Shown here: positions 35,368 to 44,667 of the stretch, one piece after another
Position numbering within the stretch: the first letter of the stretch is position 1
Layout of the letters: each line of letters begins with the position of its first letter
Assembly: GCA_016707525.1 (NCBI GenBank)
Contig: JADJHP010000015.1
Coordinates: 62,001 to 126,000 of the forward strand
Length of the DNA stretch: 64,000 nt
Origin: Ignavibacteriota bacterium
GTDB lineage: Bacteria > Bacteroidota > Ignavibacteria > UBA10030 > UBA6906
Direction: 5' to 3'
Position numbers and translations under genes: made by a program
The notes under the pieces: model-generated
Databases searched by the model: none
Seen by the model: the letters and a program-made list of their open reading frames with translations, nothing else
What the model was told of the DNA's origin: nothing

Positions 35368-36470
35368 CCCCCCAGGAGAGAATTCTGAACCTCCTGCAGG
35401 GCAAGCGGCCCGATCGGGTCCCGTGGTTCGGCGACCTCGACTACTGGGCCTCGGCACTCATCGCACGAGGAGAGAAACCTGACGGCTTCAAGGAGTCGGC
35501 AGCGTACATCGACTGGCACCGCTCTCTCGGTGTGGGATTCTACCTCCAGGGGTATTTTCCGTTCCGTGCGGTGTATGACCTCGAAGAACGCCTCTGGCGT
35601 GAAGGCAACCGCCGGTTCCGCGAACTCGTTACCCCCCACGGGAACCTGCGGGAGATCTGGGAGTATCTTCCCGAGTCCTTTGCGGAAGCTCCCATCGAAC
35701 ATCTGGTGAAATCCGAAGATGACCTGCCCGCGTTGCGCTACGTCTACACCCATACGGCATGGGAACCGGATTACGACTTCGGGAAGAGGCGCCTTGAGCA
35801 TATCGGCGACCAGGGCGTTCTCCTGTGCTATCTCCCGAAGAGTCCGTTCATGCACCTGGTTGCCCTCGAAGCCGGTATCGCGGCGGTGACGTTCGCGGAG
35901 GCCGCGGATCCCGACGGTTTCGCGGAGACACTTGCGGTGATGAAGGCCTCGTTCGACAGTGCTGCGCGCATCGCCGTCGAGAGCCCGGCGGAAGTATTGA
36001 TGATCCCGGAAAATCTGTCCGCAGAAATGGTCGGGCCACGGCTCTTCGAGAAGTACATGCGGGCGTATCAGGAAGAGTGGTTCGGGGAGATCGCGAAGGC
36101 AGGGAAGTCCTCATTCATACACATGGACGGTACCCTGAAGGGACTGTTGCGTGAGGAAGCGTCGACCGGTGTAAGGGTCATCGAGGCGATGACTCCCGCG
36201 CCGGTGGGCGATCTGCCCATCGGAGAGTGGGCAACGCTGGCAGCCAATGCGGGGACGGTCCTCTGGGGAGGCGTTCCCGGCATCTACTTCACCGCCAAGG
36301 TGAGCGACGAAGAATTCGACCGTCACGTGCGCGAAGTGCTGCAGGTGATGCGGTCGTCGCCCCGTTACGTGCTGGGCGTGGCCGATCAGGTCCCTCCTGA
36401 TGCGCTGGAGTCCCGGGTGCGCCGTGTGGCAGAACTCGTGGGCGAAGAAGGATCGTACGATCGCCGGTGA
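35364..36470 (+). CDS. Uroporphyrinogen decarboxylase (URO-D)-family protein
   Basis: 368-residue TIM-barrel protein of the URO-D/methyltransferase superfamily. The start MTPQERILNLLQGKRPDRVPWFGD is typical of non-HemE members such as corrinoid methyltransferases (MtaA/CmuA type). The C-terminal GTVLWGGVPGIYFTAKVSDEEF and RYVLGVADQVPPD fit the same group. The haem-pathway enzyme HemE has a different N-terminal arginine-rich motif, so a role in haem synthesis is unlikely. No corrinoid protein is encoded nearby, and the substrate is unknown. A GTG at 35346 is an alternative start. Confidence 0.75.
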   Translation: MTPQERILNLLQGKRPDRVPWFGDLDYWASALIARGEKPDGFKESAAYIDWHRSLGVGFYLQGYFPFRAVYDLEERLWREGNRRFRELVTPHGNLREIWEYLPESFAEAPIEHLVKSEDDLPALRYVYTHTAWEPDYDFGKRRLEHIGDQGVLLCYLPKSPFMHLVALEAGIAAVTFAEAADPDGFAETLAVMKASFDSAARIAVESPAEVLMIPENLSAEMVGPRLFEKYMRAYQEEWFGEIAKAGKSSFIHMDGTLKGLLREEASTGVRVIEAMTPAPVGDLPIGEWATLAANAGTVLWGGVPGIYFTAKVSDEEFDRHVREVLQVMRSSPRYVLGVADQVPPDALESRVRRVAELVGEEGSYDRR

Positions 36471-36569
36471 GCTCGCGGGGTCGCGTCGTTGAAGTGCAGG
36501 TGCGGCCTCTGCGCTGCGATACTACGCATCTCTTGCATGATCGTTCACCCCGAACGCGGGATCGGAATC

Positions 36570-37364
36570 ATGGCTATGCAACCGGGACGAACCGCTGCTC
36601 CACACACTGGGCTGGATGAATCGACCGTCCACACTGTCTCTCTCGTGATCCTCCTGTTTTCCACGCTGATCTTTCACACCGCGTTTGCCGGAACGGCGGG
36701 GATACTCGAAGGCACGGTGAAGGATCTCCGCTCCGGTGAAACCATCCCGGGGATCGTCGTAGAACTCCGCGCTCTCAGGCGTGGTACCATCACCGACGGC
36801 GACGGGAGATTCGAATTCCAGAATGTCCCGGCCGGGAACTACGAGGTGCGCTTTTCTCATGTGGGCTATCGCGCCCTCGTCGTCAAAGGAGTTGTGGTGA
36901 ACGCCGATCTGCGCACCAGGCTCGCCAAAGCGCTGGAGCCGACGGAGATCCCTCTCGGAGAGGTCGAGGTGTATCAGGAAGCCCCTCTGGTTCGTCAGGA
37001 TGTGACAAGTTCCTCCTATTTCATCAGCGGTGCCGACCTGAAAGACCTCCCCCTCACAACCCCAACGGAGGTCGTTGGCCTGAAGGCAGGCACAACGCTC
37101 GAAGGGAATGTCAGAGGTGGGAAGAACACAGAAGTGAGCTATTTTGTCGATGGGGTCCTTGTCCAGGACCTCATGGGCGGAGGACTCGGGCTCACATTGC
37201 CGACGAGCGCGGTCACTGGCTTGAGCTTCTATACCGGGGGGTTTGAAGCTGAGTATGGCAACTCGCTGTCAGGGGTTGTCAATATCGTCACGAAGACCGG
37301 CACGAATGCACATCAGATGCTCCTCCGGGCATCGGCGGATGATCTCCTCGGGGCACGCAGGTGA
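36570..37364 (+). CDS. TonB-dependent receptor, 5' fragment (frameshifted gene)
   Basis: N-terminal part of an outer-membrane active transporter. A signal-like helix (VSLVILLFSTLIFHTAFAG) precedes a carboxypeptidase-regulatory-like domain (GILEGTVKDLRSGETIPGIV, then GRFEFQNVPAGNYEVRFSHV). The plug domain follows: VTSSSYFISGADLKDLPLTT, VSYFVDGVLVQDLMGG, EYGNSLSGVVNIVTKTGT. The frame ends shortly after the plug, at DDLLGARR. Adding one G to the run 37350-37353 yields DDLLGGTQVSKEKEIEL and joins the barrel fragment. The start is uncertain; 36570 is the ATG nearest the signal region. Confidence 0.8.
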   Translation: MAMQPGRTAAPHTGLDESTVHTVSLVILLFSTLIFHTAFAGTAGILEGTVKDLRSGETIPGIVVELRALRRGTITDGDGRFEFQNVPAGNYEVRFSHVGYRALVVKGVVVNADLRTRLAKALEPTEIPLGEVEVYQEAPLVRQDVTSSSYFISGADLKDLPLTTPTEVVGLKAGTTLEGNVRGGKNTEVSYFVDGVLVQDLMGGGLGLTLPTSAVTGLSFYTGGFEAEYGNSLSGVVNIVTKTGTNAHQMLLRASADDLLGARR

Positions 37365-39148
37365 GCAAGGAGAAAGAGATAGAGCTCACAGCGTCCGGCC
37401 CGATCCTCACGGACCAGCTGTTCTACACCGTGAGCCTTGATGGCATCGTGAGCGGAACGAGGTGGTGGCAAGACTTCGAGCGATTCTACGAGGAGCCTAT
37501 CGATCAGCAGATCAGCGGCTTTGGCAAGCTCGAGTATCTCTTCACGCCGACGCTCCGGCTGAATGTGCAGATGCTGTACTTCTACCATGACTGGTACGAC
37601 TATGATTTCAGCTGGCGGTTGAACCTCAATGGCCTGCCGCCGGAACAGAAGACCACCTACCGGCTTGCCGCCATCCTGTCGCACTCGGTGTCCTCCAGCT
37701 TTTTCTATAACCTGATCCTCAGCCATTACTCTGCCCGGACCCGCATCGGGGACATCGCCCGCGAGGATGTGCCGGTGAACGACCCCTTCCAGTATGACTT
37801 CTTCCTGCAGTACGTGATCGGCGGGCAAGAAGCTCTCCGGGCCCGCCTGGGTCAGAATACCACGACGGTGAAATTCGACGGGACGTGGAAGCCTTCTCCG
37901 GACCATCTCTTCAAGATGGGTGGAGAAGCGAGCTTCCATCGTCTGACCTCGGACATCATCAAGTTCCAGCCGCGGAAGACCTACTTCGGACGTCCTCTCG
38001 TCGACCTGCCCCAACTGGACCTGAGTTCATCGTACGCATATGCTCCCGCCAACGGTGGTGTGTATGTCTCCGACAAGATCGACGTCATGGAGAAGGACGG
38101 TTCCTTGCTGAATCTCGGCGCCCGTTTCGACTTCCTCGATCCCCGCGCGAGTCGCCCTTCTATCAATGCGACGCTCAGCGGGGACACCCTCGGCGCGGCG
38201 ACGGGCGTTGCGTTCATTCCTGCACAATGGAAATTCCGGTTCAGTCCACGCGTGGGGTTGGGGATCCAGGTGACGGAGAACAGCTACTGCTTCTTCAATC
38301 TCGGATTCTACTTCCAGAATCCGCTCTTCGACTACATGTACACGGGCATCGACAGGATCGCGCTCAACAGGGGCTTCTCTGCACTCACGGGAAATCCCGA
38401 CCTCGAACCCGAGCGGTCCACACAGTGGGAACTGAGTTACCGGTATGCGCTGCCTCATGGTGTCGTCCTTTCGGCGGCGTATTTCAAAAAGGAAACATCC
38501 AACCTCATCGATACGCAGACCTTCATCACGGGCGACAGCAAGCTCGCCGGGACATTCGGCTTCGCGGAGTTCGTCAATGTACCTGAGGCAAGCGCGTCGG
38601 GACTCGAGATCGTGGTCACCCGCGAGCGGGGAACGTGGCTCACGGGGGAGATGTCGTACACCTACATGGTGACCGAAGCCAGCAGCGGAAGCGCTTTCGA
38701 TGGGTTCTATCTGGCGCAGTATGGCTTCAAGCCGTATATACGGACCTATCCCCTGAGCTGGGATCAGCGCCATACGGTCAAAGCAACAATCATGTTCGCG
38801 TCGGATGATGGCTTCAAGCTCGATCTCGTGGCCCACTGGCATACCGGGCGTCCCTACACGGACTATCCCACGGCGACCGGTTTTGCACCCGTGCGAGGAG
38901 GGGATTTCGTCCCGAACAACGCGCGCATGCCGGAATTCTTCAACATCGACCTCAAGATCCAGAAACGATTCCGGCTCGCGTGGTGGCCGGACGCCGAAGT
39001 GAGCGTGTATGCGGACATGCGGAATGTGACGAACGAATACAATACGGTCTGGATGGACTCGAATGGCAGAGAAGGGGGAGAGTTGTCGGACCCTTCAGGG
39101 CATACCATAGGAAGGAGGATCAGGTATGGATTTCAGGTTTCGTTCTGA
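37361..39148 (+). CDS. TonB-dependent receptor, beta-barrel fragment (frameshifted gene)
   Basis: Barrel part of the receptor whose plug is encoded by 36570-37364. Typical features are alternating strands, the conserved stretch GNPDLEPERSTQWELSYRYAL, the late DQRHTVKATIMFAS and HTGRPYTDYP, and the C-terminal strand ending RYGFQVSF. The predicted GTG start inside the G/C-rich junction is probably an artefact. The joined protein would be about 859 residues. The ligand is unknown. The next lipoprotein gene overlaps its end by 23 bases, so the two are likely co-expressed and may form a receptor/lipoprotein pair. Confidence 0.82.
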   Translation: MSKEKEIELTASGPILTDQLFYTVSLDGIVSGTRWWQDFERFYEEPIDQQISGFGKLEYLFTPTLRLNVQMLYFYHDWYDYDFSWRLNLNGLPPEQKTTYRLAAILSHSVSSSFFYNLILSHYSARTRIGDIAREDVPVNDPFQYDFFLQYVIGGQEALRARLGQNTTTVKFDGTWKPSPDHLFKMGGEASFHRLTSDIIKFQPRKTYFGRPLVDLPQLDLSSSYAYAPANGGVYVSDKIDVMEKDGSLLNLGARFDFLDPRASRPSINATLSGDTLGAATGVAFIPAQWKFRFSPRVGLGIQVTENSYCFFNLGFYFQNPLFDYMYTGIDRIALNRGFSALTGNPDLEPERSTQWELSYRYALPHGVVLSAAYFKKETSNLIDTQTFITGDSKLAGTFGFAEFVNVPEASASGLEIVVTRERGTWLTGEMSYTYMVTEASSGSAFDGFYLAQYGFKPYIRTYPLSWDQRHTVKATIMFASDDGFKLDLVAHWHTGRPYTDYPTATGFAPVRGGDFVPNNARMPEFFNIDLKIQKRFRLAWWPDAEVSVYADMRNVTNEYNTVWMDSNGREGGELSDPSGHTIGRRIRYGFQVSF

Positions 39149-39800
39149 GGTCCGCGCGTCCTCGGTCCTCCGGGTCCTGCTTCTCCTCACGATTGGACTT
39201 GCCGGCATACAGTGCGACGAGTCGTTACCGCCGGTTGTGCAACCGGCAGAGGTTCTGACCGGTACCCTCGCACTCAGGGTGGGTGCGAACGGCTTTGTGC
39301 TGCTGTCGAGGGATGGCGCGCCGGTGGGAACCGATGGCGCAGTGGAGATCATGATCACGAACCAGTATGATGAGGTCCTTTCTGATTCTGAAGATGTCCA
39401 GGCTGAGGTGGTCATCTTTCAGTCAAGCCACCCCGGGCGGCGCGACACGATCCATGCGACGAAGGACGACATCCAGGACCCCTCGATGCTGATCAGGTAC
39501 CTTCTGGCCATTCCGCCGACGAAACCGCTCGAGATCCTGCGTCAATGGCCCCACAGGTTCTCCGGCGACAGCACCTTCATCTCTGCAGCGGACGAAGACA
39601 CGGTCTTCCAGGAGAAGGGGGTGGAAGTGACGGCATACAAAGTGCGATTCACGATCTCGGCACGAGTGAAGCTCTTCAAGAAACGACAGTCCGTGATCAT
39701 CGAAGAGACTCCGTTCACGGTATTTTACCGGTGGGGCCGTACCGGTTTGCGTGGCCGTCGTGTGCACGGTCCATCGTTGCAGGGCTTGCAGGAGGATTGA
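39126..39800 (+). CDS. Lipoprotein of unknown function next to the TonB receptor
   Basis: 224-residue protein with a lipoprotein signal (LLLLTIGLAGIQC, lipobox LAGIQC-like). The mature part is beta-rich, with NGFVLLSRDGAPVGTDGAVE and KVRFTISARVKLFKKRQSVIIEE in two strands. As read, the last 25 residues are basic and disordered. In the neighbouring frame the DNA encodes GPYRFAWPSCARSIVAGLAG and GLMGTSIVAVIMVHAFLW, ending at 39850, a convincing transmembrane tail. One G missing from the run 39733-39736 would connect them, giving about 241 residues. Function not recognised; it partners the receptor by position. Confidence 0.65.
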   Translation: MDFRFRSEVRASSVLRVLLLLTIGLAGIQCDESLPPVVQPAEVLTGTLALRVGANGFVLLSRDGAPVGTDGAVEIMITNQYDEVLSDSEDVQAEVVIFQSSHPGRRDTIHATKDDIQDPSMLIRYLLAIPPTKPLEILRQWPHRFSGDSTFISAADEDTVFQEKGVEVTAYKVRFTISARVKLFKKRQSVIIEETPFTVFYRWGRTGLRGRRVHGPSLQGLQED

Positions 39801-39917
39801 TGGGCACATCGATCGTGGCGGTCATCATGGTACACGCCTTCTTGTGGTGAGTCGAACAGGCACACGGAATGCTCCAAGGGTGGTTCATCATCTCCATGCG
39901 AAAGGTCGCTGCACCTC

Positions 39918-41015
39918 ATGCACACGAAAGAGTTCATCCTCGCTGCTCTGCTGATCGTCATCGTATTCATCTTCATGACCACGCCGGCCATCTGCCAGAT
40001 CCGGGTTCCTGTGATCCGCGCGAATGATCCCCTTGTGGATATCAGGGATGGGGGAGAGTTGCGCAAGGGGCAGTGGCGCATCAGTCCCCACCTCACACCG
40101 GATGTGTACAAGACACACGCGAAGAATGAGCCGGTTACGTTCATCACGGACATTGACTCGATCTCATGCGTGGTATGGACCGATACTCCTTTCACCTTTG
40201 TCATTCTTTTTCAGGGGAAGGACTCAGCGCTGACCGAGGTCCGGTATGAGCCCACCTACCTGGAGGTGTTGATCGCCGGCGGGCCGTACGCGAAAGACCC
40301 TGCGCGCACGACCATTCCTTTCCTCTACAGGTCCGCCGATACCCCCGAGCTGCGATCGCTCCGTTCACGTTTTGCTCTCGATTCTGTCGCCGGCCACGGA
40401 CCCGACGATGTCCGGGTGATCAACATCCTTCATTGGGTGCATACGACCTTCCCGCACGACGGCACAAAGGATGCGCCCGCCTCTTCAGGAACCGGGGATC
40501 TCATGGGCAAATGCATCGCAGACAGCAACGCTACCGTTGATTGCGGCTCTCTTGCGACGATCCTTGCGGACTGCTACACCGCGCTGGGATTCCGGGCGCG
40601 CCGGATCGTTTGTCTGCCGAAGGACTCGACCGATTACGACTGCCATTCGATCAACGCGGTCTATCTTCCGGGTATCGGCCGGTGGGTATGGATGGATCCC
40701 ACGAATGACGCGTATGTGAGGGATGAACAGGGGCAATTGCTGGGGATTGGTGACGTGCGGCAACGGTTGATCGAGAACAGGCCGCTCCGGCTGAACGAGG
40801 ATGCGAATTGGAATCATCGCAGCCCGGTGACCGCGGCCCACTACCTGTACAATTATATGGCCAAGAACCTGTTCGCTCTTCTTTATTACGGCAAGACAGC
40901 AGAAGGCAGTAGACCGGTTCTGCTCACCCCCGCAAGCTACGCCGGCGCGATACCGCGGACGCGCGCAGCTGCCCCGGTGTGTACCCATGACCCTGAGGTG
41001 TTCTGGGGGAAGTGA
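39918..41015 (+). CDS. Exported transglutaminase-like (papain-fold) protein
   Basis: 365-residue protein with an N-terminal signal/anchor helix (FILAALLIVIVFIFMTTPAIC). A transglutaminase-like core is recognisable by its Cys-His-Asp order: Cys209 in TVDCGSLATILADCYTALGF, His243 in YDCHSINAVYLPG and Asp260 in WVWMDPTNDAYV. The N-terminal 130 residues form a separate, probably beta-rich, domain. In bacteria such proteins may act as peptidases or cross-linking enzymes. Its position suggests the same transcription unit as the TonB receptor and lipoprotein (gap 117 bases, no terminator seen). Confidence 0.82.
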   Translation: MHTKEFILAALLIVIVFIFMTTPAICQIRVPVIRANDPLVDIRDGGELRKGQWRISPHLTPDVYKTHAKNEPVTFITDIDSISCVVWTDTPFTFVILFQGKDSALTEVRYEPTYLEVLIAGGPYAKDPARTTIPFLYRSADTPELRSLRSRFALDSVAGHGPDDVRVINILHWVHTTFPHDGTKDAPASSGTGDLMGKCIADSNATVDCGSLATILADCYTALGFRARRIVCLPKDSTDYDCHSINAVYLPGIGRWVWMDPTNDAYVRDEQGQLLGIGDVRQRLIENRPLRLNEDANWNHRSPVTAAHYLYNYMAKNLFALLYYGKTAEGSRPVLLTPASYAGAIPRTRAAAPVCTHDPEVFWGK

Positions 41016-41037
41016 GTGGTGGCGCGTGCTATTTCTC

Positions 41038-41066
41038 TTGACTTTTTGAATGTCCACTTGTATCTT
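41038..41066 (+). promoter_or_regulatory. Promoter TTGACT-17-TATCTT
   Basis: -35 TTGACT (41038-41043) and -10 TATCTT (41061-41066) are 17 bases apart. A G5 run, GGGGGATGTGTG (41082-41093), begins about nine bases after the predicted start of transcription. The remaining leader to 41413 is about 340 bases and contains the hairpin at 41230-41279. Confidence 0.6.
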
Positions 41067-41229
41067 GGCGGTGAAAAGTATGGGGGATGTGTGACCGTCA
41101 CGGCTCTACAAGACTCGCCTCATTTGATCTGCCCGCTGTCAACCTCACCTTCGCGGGGAACCCAGGTATAGACACTTCGCTATCGATTGCTCAATAGGAC
41201 CAGGTGCACCGCGTCGATATTGAGGCAAT

Positions 41230-41290
41230 CCGTATGCTCGCACAAGCTCGTGCAGGCGTTGACGCAGTACGGCCTTTTTAAAAGGAGCGT
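41230..41290 (+). promoter_or_regulatory. Terminator-like leader hairpin and SD-containing palindrome
   Basis: CCGTATGC (41230-41237) pairs with GCAGTACGG (41264-41272) with one bulge, followed by CCTTTTT. CCTTTT (41273-41278) is then complementary to AAAAGG, which contains a Shine-Dalgarno-like AAAGGAG (41281-41287). The structure could act as a transcriptional or translational switch in the 5' leader. This is inferred from pairing only. Confidence 0.3.
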
Positions 41291-41413
41291 ATGATCCGGT
41301 GTGCTCATTTTTGCTCGCTCTATCACACACTCTCATCGATGCGGGCCACGCCGGCGAGAGGTCTCGGACACGTATCCAGTAAGAAGCGCAACCACCAACA
41401 CTTGGGGGCAAGT

Positions 41414-42919
41414 ATGAACCGGTTCTCGTTGCCGATCACAGTGTATCTCCTTGCAACTCTGGGGGCCGTATCGTTGGTATCAGCAGGCACTCCAGATCGT
41501 CCCACACCTTCAGCACTCTCCAGGACCGTCCTGAACCTCTCCACCACAGGCGATGTTCGCACCTCACCCGCTTTCGTGCCGCACCGAGCGAAACAACTGG
41601 CATCGTTGAAGACGGTGATCCAGAACTCCAGTCTCGGGCCCCAGCGATATCTGTTCACATACTATCCCAACGGATTGATCGAGTCGCAACGCATCCAGTG
41701 TCACAAGAGTGGAGTCTGGAACGACTCCATTCGCACGACGTGGACGTACACGGCTGTGGGGAAGACGAAGAGCGTGTACGTCGAGCAGTACCTTCAGGGG
41801 GCATTTCGCTCGCTGAGCAGATTGACGTACGAACACAACGATGCCGGAGACGTCATCAGCTATGTGTCTGAGCAGGGCGGCTGGCAGCTCGCTCCATACT
41901 CCAGAACGCTCTTCACGTACGCCTCGCCGGGAAAGCAGCTAACTGGGACGGTCCAGTCCTGGACCGGGTCGTGGACAAATTCCTGGCGGTGGAGCTATGT
42001 TTGGAATGCCGCAGGACAGCGGATCGTTTCCGTCGACGAGGAATGGGCCCACGGGCAGTGGGACACGACAGCGATGACCACGTCGACCTACACCGGAACA
42101 TCGATCATCGAGGAGAATCACCGGAGCCGGTACCGGAGGGATGGGGTCTGGGGCGACTCCGCGACTATGGTTGCACGAACGGATGGTGCTTTCAAGATGT
42201 ATTCGATGGAGTGGAAGGAATGGTCGAAGGGCATACTCAGCTGGGCGACCCGGACCACGAACACGTTCGACGTCAATGAATGGCTTGTGCGGAGTGAAGA
42301 TGAGGAATTGTTGCAGGGGGTCATGACGCCATCGTGGCGCGTGACCTTCACCTATGATTATCAGGGCAACGAACTGAAGCGCGTACGGGAGTCCTATGGG
42401 AATGGCACCTGGCATCCGGCATGGCAGATCTCGTCAGCGTACGACGGTTCCGGCAATATGCTGACATCCAAAGCCGATGAGTGGGCGGGAGCGGCCTGGA
42501 TCCCCTCCGTCGGGACCACTTTGACTGACGGGTATACAGGTGTCCGTATCATGGATGCCGCTGGCAATATCACCGATTTCCACAGATATGCCTCGCTGGC
42601 TTTTGAGTATGGTGCGGTGGCAACGGGTGTGCCAGGTGGGATCGCGGAGCAACCACGTATCTGGGAGCTCTCGCAGAACTATCCGAACCCGTTCAACCCG
42701 ACCACGGTCATTCGTTATGGCCTTCCCGTTCAGGCTGATGTGCGTCTCACGGTATTCGACGCCCTCGGTCAGCGCGTGGCGATCCTTGAAGAAGGAACGC
42801 GTGGTGCAGGCTACCACGAAGTGACGTTCGATGCAACGAACCTCCCGAGCGGGGTGTACTTCTACCGCTTGAGCGCGGAGTCGTTCACCGAAACGAAGCG
42901 CTTGCTGCTTATCCGTTGA
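41414..42919 (+). CDS. T9SS-exported repeat protein (YD/RHS-like repeats)
   Basis: 501-residue secreted protein. A signal peptide (SLPITVYLLATLGAVSLVSA) is followed by about seven tandem units of 45-50 residues. Each has an aromatic, Trp/Tyr-rich strand and a YxxxGxxxS-like element: TWTYTAVGKTKSVYVEQYL, SYVWNAAGQRIVSVDEEWA, TFTYDYQGNELKRVRESY, SSAYDGSGNMLTSKADEWA. These resemble YD/RHS repeats. The sorting tail begins LSQNYPNPFNPTTVIRYGLP and ends LPSGVYFYRL...KRLLLIR. The ATG at 41414 fits the signal peptide; an ATG at 41291 has a better ribosome-binding site but would add 41 unlikely residues. Its ligand or role is unknown. Confidence 0.82.
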   Translation: MNRFSLPITVYLLATLGAVSLVSAGTPDRPTPSALSRTVLNLSTTGDVRTSPAFVPHRAKQLASLKTVIQNSSLGPQRYLFTYYPNGLIESQRIQCHKSGVWNDSIRTTWTYTAVGKTKSVYVEQYLQGAFRSLSRLTYEHNDAGDVISYVSEQGGWQLAPYSRTLFTYASPGKQLTGTVQSWTGSWTNSWRWSYVWNAAGQRIVSVDEEWAHGQWDTTAMTTSTYTGTSIIEENHRSRYRRDGVWGDSATMVARTDGAFKMYSMEWKEWSKGILSWATRTTNTFDVNEWLVRSEDEELLQGVMTPSWRVTFTYDYQGNELKRVRESYGNGTWHPAWQISSAYDGSGNMLTSKADEWAGAAWIPSVGTTLTDGYTGVRIMDAAGNITDFHRYASLAFEYGAVATGVPGGIAEQPRIWELSQNYPNPFNPTTVIRYGLPVQADVRLTVFDALGQRVAILEEGTRGAGYHEVTFDATNLPSGVYFYRLSAESFTETKRLLLIR

Positions 42920-43053
42920 ACGTCGCGTGTGGATTCAGCAAGAGACCCGGTCCGTTCGCGCAGGAGCTTGATGATGTCAGCATTGTGAAGGACGGATCGA
43001 TGGCACGCGGGACCAACGCCCCGCCGTGTGGACACTACAGGAAGGAAGAGACC

Positions 43054-44499
43054 ATGAGGATCCATCGATGGAGGGTGTGGTTGTCGGCCCTCTCCGCGCT
43101 GAGCATCGTTCTTATTGTTCCACCGCTTCACGCCGTTGATCTCCACAGCAAGGCGAACCAGGCGGACTACCTCGTTATCTCTCCTGCACCATACCTTGCC
43201 GATGCCGAACGCCTGGCGGCTTTCCGCCGCGAGCACGATGGCATCACTGCGCTGGTCGTCCATCTCGATTCCATCCTTACACAGTTCACCATACATAGTA
43301 CACCGGACTCTGCGATCAAGGATTTCCTTGAGTGTGCGCTCACGGAGTGGGCTCCTCCCCGTGCAGCCTATGTGCTCCTCGTCGGCAACGTGAACTGGAT
43401 GCCCACACATGTTGAGCCGGAGATCCCTGGCTTTGTCTACCTCGGATATGCGGACACCGTATGCATTGATCACTGGTTCGTCGAGGGGCCTCTGGACCAG
43501 TGGGGGACCGGTCGCATGCGTTGTGCCCTTGGCCGGCTTCCGGGGTGGAATAGCCCGGAGATCGCAGCGATGGTCGATAAGACCATCGGCTATGAGGGAG
43601 CAGCCCCGGCACCGTGGTGGAGCACGTGCCTCGGGCTGGCGGACCAGGATGAGCTCGATGGGCAGATCTTCGTGGACGACCTCCGACGCTTTCAGAACCA
43701 GGTTGCCCCGGTATGGACTGATACGATTTCGGTGGTCATGGATTCACTTTCCGCGCGCTATCGGGATTCCCTTTCGTTCCGGCACCTCTGGGATGAAGGC
43801 GCTGCGCTGGTCGTGTATTCCGGACATGCGAATGCCTACAACTGGTCTGCGCGGCATTACTTCACCGCTGTGAGTGCAGATTCGTTGCGGAATGGGCCAC
43901 GTCTTCCGCTTGTACTCTCGGTCGGATGTGCAATGCGGTTCGACGCCCCGGGGCCTTCCATGGCCGTGCGACTGCTCCGTAACCCGTTGGGTGGGGCGAT
44001 TGCCTGTATCGTCTCACAGGGCATCACATACTCGTCCATATCCGCCGAGATGGTCGGCGGCACATTGCAGCGGCTCCGGACAGGGCTGACGGCGTCTGCA
44101 GGCGTGGCGTTCCAGCAGACCAAAGACTCGTTGTCCTCTTCGCTCTGCAGGAGGTTCACATATCTTGGAGATCCGGCGATCCGGCTCAAGCGCCCACGTG
44201 CGATCGCATCGCATCCTCCTGAACTGGCCGCTCCGGACGGATTCCGTTTGGAACAGAACTTCCCCAATCCGTTCAATCCGAGCACGATCATCCGATATGC
44301 CCTGCCACGCCGCGCGCGAGTGACGCTCTCCGTGTTCAGCGTCCTCGGGCAACAGATTTCCCTCCTGCAGCATGGGGACCAGGATGCGGGATCTCATGAG
44401 GTACGCTTCGACGCAAGAGACCTTCCGAGCGGGGTGTACTTCTATCGCTTGAGCGCGGGGTCGTTCACCGAAACGAAGCGGTTGCTGCTGATCCGCTGA
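43054..44499 (+). CDS. Gingipain-like C25 cysteine peptidase with T9SS sorting tail
   Basis: 481-residue exported protein. After a signal peptide (WLSALSALSIVLIVPPLHAV) comes a caspase-like fold of peptidase family C25. The catalytic dyad is His258 in VVYSGHANAYNW and Cys292 in LSVGCAMRF. The N-terminal subdomain LVISPAPYLADAERLAAFRR and LLVGNVNWMPTH also match C25. The tail is NFPNPFNPSTIIRYALP...VYFYRLSAGSFTETKRLLLIR. It lacks the large adhesin modules of true gingipains and is shorter. The ATG at 43054 follows GGAAGGAAGAG. Substrate is unknown; it may process surface proteins. Confidence 0.85.
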   Translation: MRIHRWRVWLSALSALSIVLIVPPLHAVDLHSKANQADYLVISPAPYLADAERLAAFRREHDGITALVVHLDSILTQFTIHSTPDSAIKDFLECALTEWAPPRAAYVLLVGNVNWMPTHVEPEIPGFVYLGYADTVCIDHWFVEGPLDQWGTGRMRCALGRLPGWNSPEIAAMVDKTIGYEGAAPAPWWSTCLGLADQDELDGQIFVDDLRRFQNQVAPVWTDTISVVMDSLSARYRDSLSFRHLWDEGAALVVYSGHANAYNWSARHYFTAVSADSLRNGPRLPLVLSVGCAMRFDAPGPSMAVRLLRNPLGGAIACIVSQGITYSSISAEMVGGTLQRLRTGLTASAGVAFQQTKDSLSSSLCRRFTYLGDPAIRLKRPRAIASHPPELAAPDGFRLEQNFPNPFNPSTIIRYALPRRARVTLSVFSVLGQQISLLQHGDQDAGSHEVRFDARDLPSGVYFYRLSAGSFTETKRLLLIR

Positions 44500-44523
44500 A
44501 CGTGGCGTGCGGCTTCAGCAAGA

Positions 44524-44545
44524 GGCCCGGGCTCTTTGCCGGGCC
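44524..44545 (+). terminator. Terminator-like hairpin after the C25 peptidase gene
   Basis: GGCCCGG / CCGGGCC with an 8-base loop lies 25 bases after the stop. The same GGCCCGG hairpin type follows the genes ending at 51700 and 54303. Confidence 0.5.
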
Positions 44546-44552
44546 GTTGATG

Positions 44553-44605
44553 TTGAATGCAATTCCGCGACATTACTTTGAGTTTGAAGAGGGGGTGTGT
44601 GTGTG
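44553..44605 (+). repeat. Intergenic repeat element, copy 1 (TACTTT...GTTTGAAGA-G-run)
   Basis: TTGAAT, then TACTTTGAGTTTGAAGA and GGGGGTGTGTGTGTG. Closely similar elements occur at 51746-51799 and 54367-54421, each shortly after a GGCCCGG hairpin. TTGAA-15/16-TACTTT could be a second promoter type. Confidence 0.5.
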
Positions 44606-44667
44606 CACATAGCGCTCACCATTCGCAGTGTGCGATGTGACGTGGAGGCGGGGGAGAATGTCAAGCG

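Noticed and set aside
35346..36470. Haem-pathway HemE
   Set aside because: The N-terminus and overall pattern fit the wider URO-D/methyltransferase superfamily; typical HemE motifs are not seen.
41291..41413. N-terminal extension of the repeat protein from the ATG at 41291
   Set aside because: Despite a good ribosome-binding site it would bury the signal peptide behind 41 polar residues; the ATG at 41414 is more consistent with secretion.
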